Positions 34,577 through 45,396 of a DNA stretch of 64,000 bases are shown here, piece after piece. Source of the stretch: Ochrobactrum sp. Marseille-Q0166 (lineage in GTDB: Bacteria; Pseudomonadota; Alphaproteobacteria; Rhizobiales; Rhizobiaceae). The position numbers were made by a program, and so were the translations under genes. The stretch covers positions 1,040,501 through 1,104,500 of the forward strand of contig NZ_JACJUO010000001.1 of NCBI RefSeq assembly GCF_014397025.1. Direction: 5' to 3'. Position 1 is the first letter of the stretch. Each line of letters starts with the position of its first letter. The notes beneath the pieces were generated by a model that saw only the letters and a list, made by a program, of their open reading frames with translations, ran no database searches and was not told the origin of the DNA.

Positions 34577-35071
34577 ATGCATATCCGTGAAGAACAGCCG
34601 AAGGATTTTTCCTCGATCCGGAATGTGACTGCTGAGGCATTTCAAACGATGCCGTATAGTACTCAGAAAGAGGCGGAAATCATTGATGCTCTTCGTGACG
34701 CATCGGCTTTGACCTTATCGCTGGTTGCCGAAGAGGGGGACACCGTTATCGGGCATGTGGCATTCTCACCGGTTCTCATCGATGGCGCTGATTGTGGCTG
34801 GTACGGGGTTGGGCCGGTATCAGTGCAGCCGGAAAAGCAAGGCGAGGGGATTGGTCGTGCGCTTATCTGTGAAGGTCTGAAGCGGCTGAAGAAAGATGGA
34901 GCTTACGGCTGTGCTTTGGTTGGGGACCCCGCCTATTATCACCGGTTTGGTTTCAAAGCTGACCAGCGGCTGAAGCTTAAGGGCGTTGGAGCCGAGTATT
35001 TCCAATGTCTTTTGATGAAGGGTGATATGCCATCCGGTGAAGTGACCTTTCACGCAGCGTTCGATGTATAA
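34577..35071 (+). CDS. GNAT family N-acetyltransferase
   Basis: A 164-residue acetyltransferase (YhbS-like). The acetyl-CoA motif is VGPVSVQPEKQGEGIGRALI and the following YGCALVGDPAYYHRFGFKAD is typical of this group. The ATG at 34577 has AAGGGGG upstream, which fixes the start. It follows the YjhX gene by 11 nt; GNAT enzymes can be toxins or resistance factors in such pairs, but nothing here proves that. It ends at a bidirectional terminator shared with hemF. Confidence 0.9.
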   Translation: MHIREEQPKDFSSIRNVTAEAFQTMPYSTQKEAEIIDALRDASALTLSLVAEEGDTVIGHVAFSPVLIDGADCGWYGVGPVSVQPEKQGEGIGRALICEGLKRLKKDGAYGCALVGDPAYYHRFGFKADQRLKLKGVGAEYFQCLLMKGDMPSGEVTFHAAFDV

Positions 35072-35099
35072 AAAAGGGCGGGAAATTCCCGCCCTTTTG
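35071..35099. terminator. Bidirectional terminator between GNAT gene and hemF
   Basis: GGGCGGG, loop AAATT, CCCGCCC, with A-run before and T-run after, serving both convergent genes. Confidence 0.92.
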
Positions 35100-35117
35100 T
35101 CTGCTTCATTCCACCTG

Positions 35118-36074
<957 letters not shown>

Positions 36075-36232
36075 TTATGCATTAGCAAAGTCCGGCAGCC
36101 TCGCAAAGCGTGAAGACGACACGAGGTGCAGGGGGAAATTTCTCTCCCCAAGAAAAGACTCGTCAGGAAGTCTTAGCTTCCCTATCTTAGATGCCAAGGG
36201 ATTTTTAATTCTGAGTATCGGGAGGCAATTGC

Positions 36233-36508
36233 ATGACCGCATCACCGCCCAAACCGCCACTTGCAAAGCCCCCGCTCGAGGGGCTACGCAAGCAGCTCGA
36301 AAAAGGCCGTGCAAATAAAAGCAGGCTTCCACGGGATGGTTTCGTCCGAGAGACGTTTGCCCTTCCGCGTCAAGCCGCGCGTGACAAGGCGCGCGAGTGG
36401 TTCGATACTTTCCCAAAGGCCGCATATTGGACAGAAATCGAAAGCTGGTGTGAACGGCCCGACGATGTGATCGAATTTACGATGCGCCGGTTGCCATCAT
36501 CGGATTAG
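36233..36508 (+). CDS. Hypothetical 91-residue protein
   Basis: A short basic-then-acidic protein of 91 residues starting MTASPPKPPLAKPPLEGLRKQ. The N-terminus is Pro/Lys-rich, the middle has PRQAARDKAREWFDTFPKAAYW, and it ends with WCERPDDVIEFTMRRLP. GGGAGG precedes the ATG by 8 nt, and the frame fills the space to the next terminator, so it is likely real. I do not recognise a family. It is divergent from hemF by about 200 nt. Confidence 0.72.
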   Translation: MTASPPKPPLAKPPLEGLRKQLEKGRANKSRLPRDGFVRETFALPRQAARDKAREWFDTFPKAAYWTEIESWCERPDDVIEFTMRRLPSSD

Positions 36509-36567
36509 ATATCTGATTCAACAATAGGCTTTAAGTTACTGATCCCAGATTCAAATTTGCTATTTGC

Positions 36568-36607
36568 AAAAATGTCCTCCGATTTTGTCGGAGGGCATTT
36601 TGTTTTT
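36568..36607. terminator. Bidirectional terminator
   Basis: AAAATG-T-CCTCCG, loop ATTTTGT, CGGAGG-G-CATTTT, then GTTTTT: a 13-bp stem with one T.G pair between the 91-residue gene and the convergent permease gene. Confidence 0.9.
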
Positions 36608-36629
36608 GGGGCGTTATAGCATTACGGTT

Positions 36630-37667
36630 TTATTTCACTTCTGTCTGAGGTGCTTGTTCCCAAGACTTCCAATCGTTAATGATGCTGTCGGCGTAGGTTT
36701 TGCCGACGCGATATGCGTTGGTTGTTGCCAGCGCGAAACCACCCGACTTCGCAGCAAGGGATTCTGCCGCCGTCTGATCTTTGCCCTGGCGGTCGAAGTT
36801 GGAGGACGTACGCAGCAACGCAACGCGATTAAAATCAAGCTTGCCTGCGTCGGCCGCACGCTTAAGCGCGGTCAGCGTTGCATTGTCTTCCATCTGCGAC
36901 GTGCAGTAATCGGCCTTTCCATCGGTCAGGAGTTTTGCCCACTGTTCCATGGCTTCACCGAGCTTTGTTCCATGCCAGTATGTGTCGGCTGATGCGGTGT
37001 CGCAGATTGTAACCATCGGGGCGCTTATCGCTGCCTCTTCGCTGTAATGCTTGCGATATTCCTTTGCATCGTCACTGTCGAGAAGCTCAATGTCTTTAGT
37101 GGTTTCAAGCGCGTAGTCAGCAAGCTTACCGTTCAGTTCAAAGACTTCCGTGCCTGCTGCCCATTTTGGCTTTTCGCCGGGCTTGGATGCACCAAGACCG
37201 AAGAAGTCGGTTGCCCAGCCTTCAGGTGCTTCGCGAATATCGATGCGATGGTTGAGGTTGGCATCAATTGCATATTTGGCCCAATGTGCCGAACCAAGTG
37301 TGCCGTGCTTTGGATCAACGCCTGCAATACCGGCGATGAGGAAATAGGTGTGCTTGAGGTCAAGCTTCTCGCTCAACGCCATGGCCGAGACTGCACTGGC
37401 AGCATTGGCAAAACCCATTGCCGTGGTCATGTGGCAGAGGCCTTCAGCCGTGCAATCGATTTCAGGATATTCAGGGCTCAGACCTGCAAGTTTCAGCTTC
37501 TGCGTAAATTTCTCACCTTCCAGCCAAGGCTTTGCTTCCTCACCGAACATGGTGATGACCATAACCTTCGGCGCGATGGTTTCAGCAGCTTGTGCAAATG
37601 CAGGAGCAGCAAATGCAGTGCCAAGCAACAAGGCTGTAAGAACAGAAGTGCGGAACGATGACTTCAT
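36630..37667 (-). CDS. Purine nucleoside permease (NUP family)
   Basis: A 345-residue periplasmic-type protein of the NUP family (purine nucleoside permease), with a signal peptide ending AAPAFAQA. The nucleoside-phosphorylase-like core shows VITMFGEEAKPWL, FLIAGIAGVDPKHG and TICDTASADTYWHG. Bacterial homologues are annotated as nucleoside transport or binding proteins. The ATG at 37667 gives the signal peptide; in-frame upstream codons are unlikely. It stands 61 nt downstream of trmL on the same strand. Confidence 0.88.
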   Translation of the reverse strand: MKSSFRTSVLTALLLGTAFAAPAFAQAAETIAPKVMVITMFGEEAKPWLEGEKFTQKLKLAGLSPEYPEIDCTAEGLCHMTTAMGFANAASAVSAMALSEKLDLKHTYFLIAGIAGVDPKHGTLGSAHWAKYAIDANLNHRIDIREAPEGWATDFFGLGASKPGEKPKWAAGTEVFELNGKLADYALETTKDIELLDSDDAKEYRKHYSEEAAISAPMVTICDTASADTYWHGTKLGEAMEQWAKLLTDGKADYCTSQMEDNATLTALKRAADAGKLDFNRVALLRTSSNFDRQGKDQTAAESLAAKSGGFALATTNAYRVGKTYADSIINDWKSWEQAPQTEVK

Positions 37668-37728
37668 AGGGGAGGGACCTTTTAACGGTTGGATAAATCT
37701 TGTTCGGGAACTGATTCCGCTTGTTCGC

Positions 37729-38208
37729 TTATGCGTTTGAAACGGAATCGTTTTCCTTATTTCTCTGGCGCATAGCTTCACCCGCTGTAATCGCAACAGA
37801 AACCGCAAGATTGAGGGAGCGTGCACCCGGTACCATAGGTATAATCAGACGTGCATCGGCGATGTCCTGAATGCTGTCAGGAACGCCTGAAGACTCTCGT
37901 CCGAACAGCAGAATATCATTCTCCTGAAACTGATATTCCGTGTAGGGGATCGCGGCTTTGGTCGAAAGCAGAACGATCCGTTTGCCTGCCTGCAGGCGCC
38001 AGTCGTTGAAGTGCTGCCAGTCGGCATGACGGGTGAGGGCCGCCTGTTCGAGATAGTCCATGCCCGCGCGCTTCAATGAGCGGTCGGAGACATCGAAGCC
38101 CGCAGGTTCGATGAGGTCCACTGCAAAGCCAAGGCAGGCGGCCATGCGCAGAATGGTTCCCGTATTGCCGGGAATATCGGGCTGATAGAGGGCGATGCGC
38201 AAATCCAT
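37729..38208 (-). CDS. trmL: tRNA (cytidine(34)-2'-O)-methyltransferase
   Basis: A 159-residue SPOUT methyltransferase methylating the wobble ribose of tRNA-Leu. It starts MDLRIALYQPDIPGNTGTIL, has LLFGRESSGVP (motif 2) and IPMVPGARSLNLAVSVAI (motif 3), forming the trefoil knot. The ATG at 38208 gives the family length of about 155; an upstream GTG at 38277 would add 23 residues. It is divergent from the ABC exporter pair. Confidence 0.95.
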   Translation of the reverse strand: MDLRIALYQPDIPGNTGTILRMAACLGFAVDLIEPAGFDVSDRSLKRAGMDYLEQAALTRHADWQHFNDWRLQAGKRIVLLSTKAAIPYTEYQFQENDILLFGRESSGVPDSIQDIADARLIIPMVPGARSLNLAVSVAITAGEAMRQRNKENDSVSNA

Positions 38209-38392
38209 ATAAGGCGGGTAGCCCACAAATCCGCTGGCCGCAAGCCTCGTGACCGGCTCCTGCTCTCGCATCAACACATCTCTGCCTTAAGATAGCGGGC
38301 AGAAACATGCTTCGTGACTGATCGCGAAAATATTCTGTTTTTGTTCCCGTCTCATCTTGGCAGTTTTATAAGGCCGCCGTAAAAGGAGCACC

Positions 38393-40249
38393 ATGTTTAC
38401 ATGGTTTGAAAAACGACTCGAAGCTTATCCCGAAGAAGCACCACACAAACCGCCGCGCGGACTGGTCGCCTTTTGTCTGTATTATACTCGTGGGGCATGG
38501 CCATGGATTATCGGCATGGCAATCTTCACGACACTGATTGCTATTATCGAAGTGTCGTTGTTCGCCTTTATGGGCAATATCGTTGACTGGCTTTCAAATC
38601 AGTCACGCGAGACCTTTCTGAGCAATGAAGGTTGGCGGCTTTCACTCATTGCAGGTGTCGTGCTGGTGGGCCTGCCCGGAGTGGTGCTTATCCATTCTCT
38701 GCTTATTCATCAAACCTTGCTCGGTAACTATCCGATGCGGGTACGCTGGCTGATGCATCGCTATCTGATCCGTCAGTCCATGTCGTTCTTTCAGGACGAA
38801 TTTGCCGGGCGTATTTCAACCAAGCTGATGCAGACCTCTCTTGCCGTGCGCGAAACGGTCATGAAGCTGCTCGATGTGCTCAATTATGTCATCGTCTATT
38901 TTGCCGGTACGCTATTTATTGCAGCCTCGGCGGATATTGTACTGATGATCCCGTTTGCGGTGTGGTTGCTCGTCTACATCCTTCTGCTGCGTTTTTTCAT
39001 TCCGCGTTTGCGGGTGATTTCGGAAAAGCAAGCGGATGCACGATCTCTGATGACGGGACGCATTGTCGACAGCTATACCAACATCGCGACCGTCAAGCTA
39101 TTCTCGCATTCAAGCCGCGAGGAAGCCTATGTCAAAGAAAGTCTCGATGGCTTCCTGAGCACGGTGCATGGTCAGATGCGTATGGTCACCATGTTCCATT
39201 TCACGCTCTATATTTCGAATTGCATATTGCTGTTTTCAGTGGGTGCCATTGGTATCAGCCTGTGGATGAACGATGCGATTTCTGTGGGTGCAGTTGCAGT
39301 CGGTATCGGCCTTGTGCTGCGGCTCAACGGCATGTCGCAATGGATCATGTGGGAAATGTCGGCGCTGTTTGAGAATATCGGCACGGTGGAAGACGGCATT
39401 ACCACGATCTCACGCGCCCATGATGTGGTGGATGTTCCAAATGCACCTGCGCTGAAAGTGACGAACGGTGCGTTGGATTTTGACAAGATCGGTTTCCATT
39501 ACGGCAAGGGTAAGGGGGTTATCGAAGGCCTCTCGCTGGATATCAAGGCCGGACAGAAGATCGGTCTCGTCGGGCGTTCCGGTGCGGGTAAATCTACGCT
39601 GGTCAATCTGCTGCTGCGTTTCTATGATCTTGAAAAGGGTCGTATCCTGATCGACGGGCAGGATATTTCAAAAGTTACGCAGGATTCCCTTCGCGCCAGC
39701 ATTGGCATGGTCACGCAGGATACATCTTTGCTGCATCGTTCGGTGCGTGAGAACATCATGTATGGTCGTCCGGATGCAACCGATGAAATGGTTGAGCGCG
39801 CAATACGCCTCGCTGAGGCAGATCAGTTCATTCCGCAGCTCACCGATGCTAAAGGCCGCCGCGGTCTGGATGCACATGTCGGCGAGCGTGGTGTCAAGCT
39901 TTCCGGCGGTCAGCGGCAGCGTATCGCGATTGCGCGCGTGATGCTCAAAGATGCGCCAATTCTTATTCTGGATGAAGCGACCTCTGCACTCGACTCGGAA
40001 GTGGAGGCTGCCATTCAAGACAGCCTCAACACACTGATGGAAGGCAAGACCGTTATCGCGATTGCGCATCGCCTTTCGACGATTGCTGCCCTTGATCGTC
40101 TCGTTGTGATGGATAAGGGAAAAGTAGTCGAAGACGGGACGCATGAGGAACTTGTTGCGCTTGGCGGCATTTATGCCGGACTATGGGCACGTCAGTCGGG
40201 TGGTTTCCTTGGTTTTGACGAGCAGAGTGAATCCGGTCTGGTAAACTAA
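38393..40249 (+). CDS. ABC exporter, permease-ATPase fusion (first of pair)
   Basis: A 618-residue half-transporter of the MsbA/BmrA type: about six membrane segments (to about residue 320), then the ATPase. Walker A is GRSGAGKST, signature LSGGQRQRIAIARVML, Walker B ILILDEATSALDSE with catalytic Glu kept, and H-loop IAHRLST. The family loop SMSFFQDEFAGRI is present. It begins after a 115-nt space and ends 5 nt before the second half, so the two likely form a heterodimer. Substrate unknown (lipid, peptide or drug). Confidence 0.95.
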   Translation: MFTWFEKRLEAYPEEAPHKPPRGLVAFCLYYTRGAWPWIIGMAIFTTLIAIIEVSLFAFMGNIVDWLSNQSRETFLSNEGWRLSLIAGVVLVGLPGVVLIHSLLIHQTLLGNYPMRVRWLMHRYLIRQSMSFFQDEFAGRISTKLMQTSLAVRETVMKLLDVLNYVIVYFAGTLFIAASADIVLMIPFAVWLLVYILLLRFFIPRLRVISEKQADARSLMTGRIVDSYTNIATVKLFSHSSREEAYVKESLDGFLSTVHGQMRMVTMFHFTLYISNCILLFSVGAIGISLWMNDAISVGAVAVGIGLVLRLNGMSQWIMWEMSALFENIGTVEDGITTISRAHDVVDVPNAPALKVTNGALDFDKIGFHYGKGKGVIEGLSLDIKAGQKIGLVGRSGAGKSTLVNLLLRFYDLEKGRILIDGQDISKVTQDSLRASIGMVTQDTSLLHRSVRENIMYGRPDATDEMVERAIRLAEADQFIPQLTDAKGRRGLDAHVGERGVKLSGGQRQRIAIARVMLKDAPILILDEATSALDSEVEAAIQDSLNTLMEGKTVIAIAHRLSTIAALDRLVVMDKGKVVEDGTHEELVALGGIYAGLWARQSGGFLGFDEQSESGLVN

Positions 40250-40254
40250 GGAAT

Positions 40255-42123
40255 ATGCCATTGATGAAAGCGGTTTACAGCCTGTTCGAGCGTTGGGTTA
40301 ATCCCTTCCGCGAACCGGACAATCTCAGGCCGCCTTCAACGACGCTTGCCTTCCTTTGGCATTATGCACGTCAGGCCAAATGGCCGCTTGCAGCCTCGCT
40401 GGCTGTTGGCGGCCTGTTGCCTCTTGTGGAAGCAGGGCTTTTTTACTTCACCGGCAGGTTGGTCGATATCCTTGATCAGGCAGGTCGCTCTGGCGTTGAA
40501 AGAAGCTGGTCGGCATTGTTTAAAGATGCGGGTCCCGAGCTGTTGTTCATGGGGATTACCGTTCTTGTCATCCGCTTTGTCGTGACGGCATTAAACACTC
40601 TGCTGGAAGGCCAGACACTTTCGCCGGGTTTCTATAATATGATCCGCTGGCAGGCGAACTCCTATGTCCAGCGGCAGTCCTATGCATTCTTTCAGAATGA
40701 CTTTGCAGGACGCATTGCCACCAAGGTCTGGCAGGCAGGACAGGCTGCCGGTGATCTGATTGAAAGCCTTATTCAGGTCGTCTGGTTCATGGCGATCTAC
40801 AGCATCACCACACTGGTTCTGGTTGGTCAGCTTGACAGGCGGCTTGCGGCAGCTGTCATTGTCTGGATCGTAGCTTTTGGTCTGATCGCACGGCATTATC
40901 TGCCTCGAATCCGGAAGAATGCGGAGGCGTCTGCCGAAGCGGGTTCCATGATCAATGGCCGGATCGTTGACAGCTACTCCAATATTCAGACGATCAAGCT
41001 TAACACTCCTGATGATGACGAACGCTATATGCGTGACGGCTTCAATCGTTATCTTGCGGCGATGTTTCCATTCATGCGCTCGCTCACGGGTGTGCGTCTT
41101 GCGATGACAGCGCTTTCGGGTGTGATGATTGTGACGGTTGCCATCATCACCATTGATTTGTGGACGAAAGATGCAATCACAGTTGGTCAGGTGTCATTCA
41201 CGCTTGGCTTGGTTCTGCGTCTTAACATGCTGCTCGGACGCCTTATGATGCAGTTGAACGGTATGCTGCGCCAGCTTGGTCTCATTGAGAATTCTATGAA
41301 GCTTTTGTCTGCGCCACTTGGTCTTGAAGACAAGCGTGACGCCAAAGTGCTCCAGATCAAGGACGCCCGTATCGACATTCAGAATGTGACTTTCCATTAT
41401 GGAAAGGCGGGAGGCGTCCTCGATGATATCAACTTTACCGTCAATGGTGGCGAGCGGATAGGGCTGGTTGGCCACTCTGGCGCTGGGAAAACCACGCTGG
41501 TGAATTTGATCCTTCGACTCTATGACGTCGAGAAGGGGGCTATTCTTGTCGATGGGCAGGATGTGCGTGACGTCACGCAAGCTTCGCTCCGGCGTGCCTT
41601 TGCAGTTGTCAGTCAGGAGACTGCGCTCCTGCACCGCTCGTTGCGTGATAACATCATGTTGGCGCGTGATGATGCTGACGAAGGAGATCTTGCTGAGGCC
41701 GTGCGACAGGCCGAGGCGGAAGAGTTCATCACAAGACTTGAAGATTTCAACGGGCGCAAATCCTTCGATGCTTTTGTGGGTGAGCGCGGTGTGAAACTTT
41801 CGGGTGGTCAGCGCCAGCGCATTGCGATAGCGCGCGCCATTCTTAAAAATGCTCCCATCCTTATTCTGGATGAGGCAACGTCTGCGCTCGACTCAGAGGT
41901 GGAAGCTTCCATTCAGGAGAACCTGCGTCAGCTTATGGACGGCAAGACGGTCATTGCTATTGCGCATCGGCTATCAACGATCGCGGCGTTGGATCGTTTG
42001 ATTGTGATGGATAAGGGCCGTATCGCTGAAGAAGGCACCCATGATGAGCTTGTTGCGCGGGGCGGGATTTATGCCCGCCTCTGGGAGCGGCAATCCGGCG
42101 GTTTTCTGGGCGTAGACCATTAG
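40255..42123 (+). CDS. ABC exporter, permease-ATPase fusion (second of pair)
   Basis: A 622-residue half-transporter paralogous to the preceding one: FFQNDFAGRIATKVWQAGQ in the membrane domain, Walker A GHSGAGKTT, signature LSGGQRQRIAIARAIL, Walker B ILILDEATSALDSE and H-loop IAHRLST. Both halves keep the catalytic Glu, so both sites should hydrolyse ATP. AAGG precedes the ATG. It ends before an intrinsic terminator, then petABC. Confidence 0.95.
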   Translation: MPLMKAVYSLFERWVNPFREPDNLRPPSTTLAFLWHYARQAKWPLAASLAVGGLLPLVEAGLFYFTGRLVDILDQAGRSGVERSWSALFKDAGPELLFMGITVLVIRFVVTALNTLLEGQTLSPGFYNMIRWQANSYVQRQSYAFFQNDFAGRIATKVWQAGQAAGDLIESLIQVVWFMAIYSITTLVLVGQLDRRLAAAVIVWIVAFGLIARHYLPRIRKNAEASAEAGSMINGRIVDSYSNIQTIKLNTPDDDERYMRDGFNRYLAAMFPFMRSLTGVRLAMTALSGVMIVTVAIITIDLWTKDAITVGQVSFTLGLVLRLNMLLGRLMMQLNGMLRQLGLIENSMKLLSAPLGLEDKRDAKVLQIKDARIDIQNVTFHYGKAGGVLDDINFTVNGGERIGLVGHSGAGKTTLVNLILRLYDVEKGAILVDGQDVRDVTQASLRRAFAVVSQETALLHRSLRDNIMLARDDADEGDLAEAVRQAEAEEFITRLEDFNGRKSFDAFVGERGVKLSGGQRQRIAIARAILKNAPILILDEATSALDSEVEASIQENLRQLMDGKTVIAIAHRLSTIAALDRLIVMDKGRIAEEGTHDELVARGGIYARLWERQSGGFLGVDH

Positions 42124-42151
42124 TTTTTGATATTCTCATCACCACAAAAAC

Positions 42152-42186
42152 CTCCGCATTCCGGGGAATTTGAACGGGGCTTTTTG
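42152..42186 (+). terminator. Intrinsic terminator after the ABC exporter pair
   Basis: CTCCG and CGGGG enclose an inner ATTCC/GGAAT stem and are followed by CTTTTT, about 28 nt after the stop. Confidence 0.75.
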
Positions 42187-42435
42187 CTTGGTGGCAATTT
42201 TGTGTGTGCCAATTAAACACCCTGCGACATGGTGCCGTCCTAAGGGTTTGGCGTCTGGACAAGACTTTTCAACCTGCCTACACCTAAATGTCGAGATGGA
42301 GGGAATTTCGTTCTGCAAGCACTTGTGGAACTGCCATTTGCGTGTGAGCGCAAAGGGCGGAAATGCGTTTGCGCAAGCGCATGGCAGACGAGGGGAGTTT
42401 TCAATTGGATATCCAGGTTAAAAAGGAATTGGCAC

Positions 42436-42999
42436 GTGAGCGAACACGACACGGCTGAGCCGACACGGCGTGATTTTCTGTATATTGCGACGGGAATGGC
42501 CGGTGTCGTTGCTGTCGGTGGTTTCGCATGGCCGTTTATCGACCAGATGCGTCCTGACGCCTCGACACTCGCTGCAGCGTCTATCGAAGTTGATGTTTCT
42601 TCCCTTGAAGAAGGTGCATCAATGACCGTCAAGTGGCGCGGCAAGCCGATTTTCATTCGCAATCGTACAGCCAAGGAAGTTGAAGACGCGAAGGTGACTG
42701 CCTTGAGCGATCTCAAAGACATTGCTGCGCGTAATGCCAATCTTCCATTGGATGCAGAAGCGACGGATGTCGCGCGTTCGGCGGGTGAGGGCAAGGAAAA
42801 CTGGATCGTTATGGTCGGTGTTTGCACCCATCTTGGCTGTGTGCCGCTTGGTGAGTCCGGGTCATTCGGTGGCTGGTTCTGCCCATGCCATGGCTCGACC
42901 TATGACACCGCCGGGCGCATCCGCAGCGGTCCAGCGCCGGAAAACATGTATATTCCGGAATACGCATTCACTTCCGATACGGTCATCAGGATCGGCTAA
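42436..42999 (+). CDS. petA: Ubiquinol-cytochrome c reductase Rieske iron-sulfur subunit
   Basis: A 187-residue Rieske protein of the cytochrome bc1 complex. A twin-arginine signal ([14 protein letters not shown]) with the membrane anchor is at the N-terminus. The 2Fe-2S ligands are in CTHLGC and CPCHGS. The GTG at 42436 has AGGA upstream and gives the family length of about 190. It transfers electrons from ubiquinol to cytochrome c1. First gene of petABC. Confidence 0.96.
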   Translation: MSEHDTAEPTRRDFLYIATGMAGVVAVGGFAWPFIDQMRPDASTLAAASIEVDVSSLEEGASMTVKWRGKPIFIRNRTAKEVEDAKVTALSDLKDIAARNANLPLDAEATDVARSAGEGKENWIVMVGVCTHLGCVPLGESGSFGGWFCPCHGSTYDTAGRIRSGPAPENMYIPEYAFTSDTVIRIG

Positions 43000-43022
43000 G
43001 ACAGATCTTGGGGAGAGAAAAC

Positions 43023-44309
43023 ATGAGTGGTGGACACTCCACATATACGCCCTCGACCGGCATCGAAAAATGGGTCGATGAGCGGCTGCCTTTGCCGCGC
43101 CTTGTCTATGATTCCTTTGTTGCCTATCCGACGCCGCGTAACCTGAACTATATGTATACGTTCGGTGGCATCCTGAGTTTTATGCTCATTGCGCAGATCA
43201 TTACCGGCATCGTTCTGGCGATGCATTATGCAGCCGAAACGACGATTGCGTTTAACTCGGTCGAAAAGATCATGCGCGATGTCAATTCTGGCTGGCTGCT
43301 GCGATATATGCACGCAAACGGTGCTTCCTTCTTCTTTATTGCCGTGTATCTGCACATCGCACGCGGCCTTTATTACGGTTCCTACAAGGCGCCTCGTGAG
43401 CTTTTGTGGATTCTCGGTGTTGTGATTTTCCTTCTCATGATGGCAACTGCCTTCATGGGCTATGTGCTGCCATGGGGCCAGATGTCCTTCTGGGGCGCGA
43501 CGGTTATCACGGGCTTCTTTACAGCCTTTCCGGTGATTGGCGAGCCGATCCAGCAATTGCTTCTCGGCGGCTTCGCGGTCGATAATCCAACGCTTAACCG
43601 CTTCTTCTCGCTGCATTATCTGCTGCCGTTTATGATTGTGGGCGTCGTTATCCTGCACGTGTGGGCGCTGCATGTGACAGGGCAGACCAATCCAACCGGC
43701 ATTGAGGTAAAGTCGAAGACCGATACGCTGCCGTTCACGCCTTATGCGACCATCAAGGATGCATTTGGTGCGCTCGTCTTCTTCGTCTTCTTCGCTTATT
43801 TTGTGTTCTACATGCCGAACTTTCTCGGCCACCCGGACAACTACATTCAGGCCGACTCTCTGAAAACGCCTGCCCACATCGTTCCTGAATGGTACTTCCT
43901 GCCGTTCTACGCGATGTTGCGTGCGATCACCTTCAACATCGGTCCGATCGACTCGAAGCTTGGCGGCGTTCTGGTAATGTTTGGCTCGATTGCGATCCTG
44001 TTTGTCGTGCCATGGCTTGATACATCGAAGGTTCGCTCGGCTGTTTATCGTCCATGGTTCAAGCTGTTCTTCTGGCTGTTTGTCATCAATGCAATCTTCC
44101 TTGGCTGGTTGGGATCGCGTCCGGCGGAAGGTGTTTACACGATGATGGCGCAGTTCGGCACGCTCTACTACTTCGCGTTCTTTATCGTCATCATGCCAAT
44201 TCTGGGTCTGATTGAAACACCGAAGCGCCTTCCGAATTCGATCACGGAAGCGGTTCTGGAGAAGAACGAAGGCAAGGCCGAGATTGCTCCAGTGGAAATC
44301 AACGGCTGA
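43023..44309 (+). CDS. petB: Cytochrome b of the bc1 complex
   Basis: A 428-residue cytochrome b with eight membrane segments. The heme-binding His lie in LAMHY and [19 protein letters not shown] (bH/bL helices) and in [11 protein letters not shown] and [10 protein letters not shown]. The Qo motif PEWY is in [14 protein letters not shown]. The ATG at 43023 has GGGGAGAG upstream; an upstream in-frame ATG is rejected. Second gene of petABC. Confidence 0.97.
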   Translation: MSGGHSTYTPSTGIEKWVDERLPLPRLVYDSFVAYPTPRNLNYMYTFGGILSFMLIAQIITGIVLAMHYAAETTIAFNSVEKIMRDVNSGWLLRYMHANGASFFFIAVYLHIARGLYYGSYKAPRELLWILGVVIFLLMMATAFMGYVLPWGQMSFWGATVITGFFTAFPVIGEPIQQLLLGGFAVDNPTLNRFFSLHYLLPFMIVGVVILHVWALHVTGQTNPTGIEVKSKTDTLPFTPYATIKDAFGALVFFVFFAYFVFYMPNFLGHPDNYIQADSLKTPAHIVPEWYFLPFYAMLRAITFNIGPIDSKLGGVLVMFGSIAILFVVPWLDTSKVRSAVYRPWFKLFFWLFVINAIFLGWLGSRPAEGVYTMMAQFGTLYYFAFFIVIMPILGLIETPKRLPNSITEAVLEKNEGKAEIAPVEING

Positions 44310-44332
44310 AGCGCGAGATGAAGGACGTAAAA

Positions 44333-45202
44333 ATGAAAAACATCCTCAAGAGTTTCGCTGCGTTCGGTATTGCTCCGCTGGTAGCGCTCGGTGTGACGAT
44401 GGGAGGAGCTTTTGCCGCCGGCGGTGGTGAGGGTGAGCCAGAACATTATCCGATCCATCATCCGAAGCAGGAGAACTGGAGCTTCTCGGGACCATTTGGT
44501 ACTTACGACAAGGGACAGCTTCAGCGTGGGCTCAAGGTCTATAAGGAAGTCTGTTCTGCCTGCCATTCGATGAATCTGGTGGCTTTCCGTAATCTGGAAG
44601 CTCTTGGCTATTCGCCGGATCAGGTGAAGGCTTTTGCTGCCGAATATGAAGTCACAGATGGCCCGAACGCGGACGGTGAAATGTTCACCCGTAAGGCGAT
44701 TGCGACGGATCATTTCCCATCGCCATTTCCGAATGTGAATGCCGCCGCTGCTGCCAATAATGGTGCAGCGCCGCCAGACTTCTCGCTGATCGCCAAGGCC
44801 AGAGCGGTCGAACGTGGTTTTCCGACCTTTATCTTCGATATATTTACACAATATGCCGAAGCAGGCCCGGATTATATTCACTCGCTTCTAACTGGCTATG
44901 ACGAGCAGCCGCCAGCGGGCATGCATATTCCTGAAGGCACGCATTACAACCCGTATTTCATCGCGGGCAAGTCATTGGCAATGGCCAAGCCATTGAGCGA
45001 CGATCAGGTGACTTACGATGATGGTTCGCCGCAGACGGTGGATCAATATGCGCGGGACGTTTCAGCATTCCTGATGTGGTCTGCGGAACCGCATCTGGAA
45101 GAACGCAAGAAGCTGGGCTTCCGTGTCATTATCTTCCTGGTGCTGTTTGCTGGCCTTGTTTACATCGCCAAGCGTTCGATCTGGTCGAATGTAAAACATT
45201 GA
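44333..45202 (+). CDS. petC: Cytochrome c1
   Basis: A 289-residue c-type cytochrome of the bc1 complex. A signal peptide ends at GGAFAAGG, the heme site is CSACH in VYKEVCSACHSMNL, and the C-terminus has an anchor helix (GFRVIIFLVLFAGLVYIAKR). The Met heme ligand probably lies in SLAMAKPLSDDQV. AAGGACG precedes the ATG at 44333; an ATG at 44318 is less likely. Last gene of petABC. Confidence 0.96.
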   Translation: MKNILKSFAAFGIAPLVALGVTMGGAFAAGGGEGEPEHYPIHHPKQENWSFSGPFGTYDKGQLQRGLKVYKEVCSACHSMNLVAFRNLEALGYSPDQVKAFAAEYEVTDGPNADGEMFTRKAIATDHFPSPFPNVNAAAAANNGAAPPDFSLIAKARAVERGFPTFIFDIFTQYAEAGPDYIHSLLTGYDEQPPAGMHIPEGTHYNPYFIAGKSLAMAKPLSDDQVTYDDGSPQTVDQYARDVSAFLMWSAEPHLEERKKLGFRVIIFLVLFAGLVYIAKRSIWSNVKH

Positions 45203-45223
45203 TTGACTAATCAGATTGTTGAG

Positions 45224-45250
45224 AAGGGCGCCGTGAGGCGCCCTTTTTTC
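45224..45250 (+). terminator. Intrinsic terminator of petABC
   Basis: AAGGGCGCC, loop GTGA, GGCGCCCTT, then TTTTC; 21 nt after petC. Confidence 0.93.
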
Positions 45251-45396
45251 TGGAGCAGCATCACAAGTTGCTCAAAACCGCACGAAGCGGCTTGGCGCGC
45301 TGCGCGTATCGTGATTGAAGTGATTACGAGAAAACTGGTTTTGCCTCTGCCGCACCCGCGCAAGCATACTTCGCTACCCCTCTGAAAGGACTGAAA

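Noticed and set aside
42325..42435. N-terminal extension of PetA from 42325
   Set aside because: The twin-arginine signal begins within 12 residues of the GTG at 42436, which has its own ribosome site.
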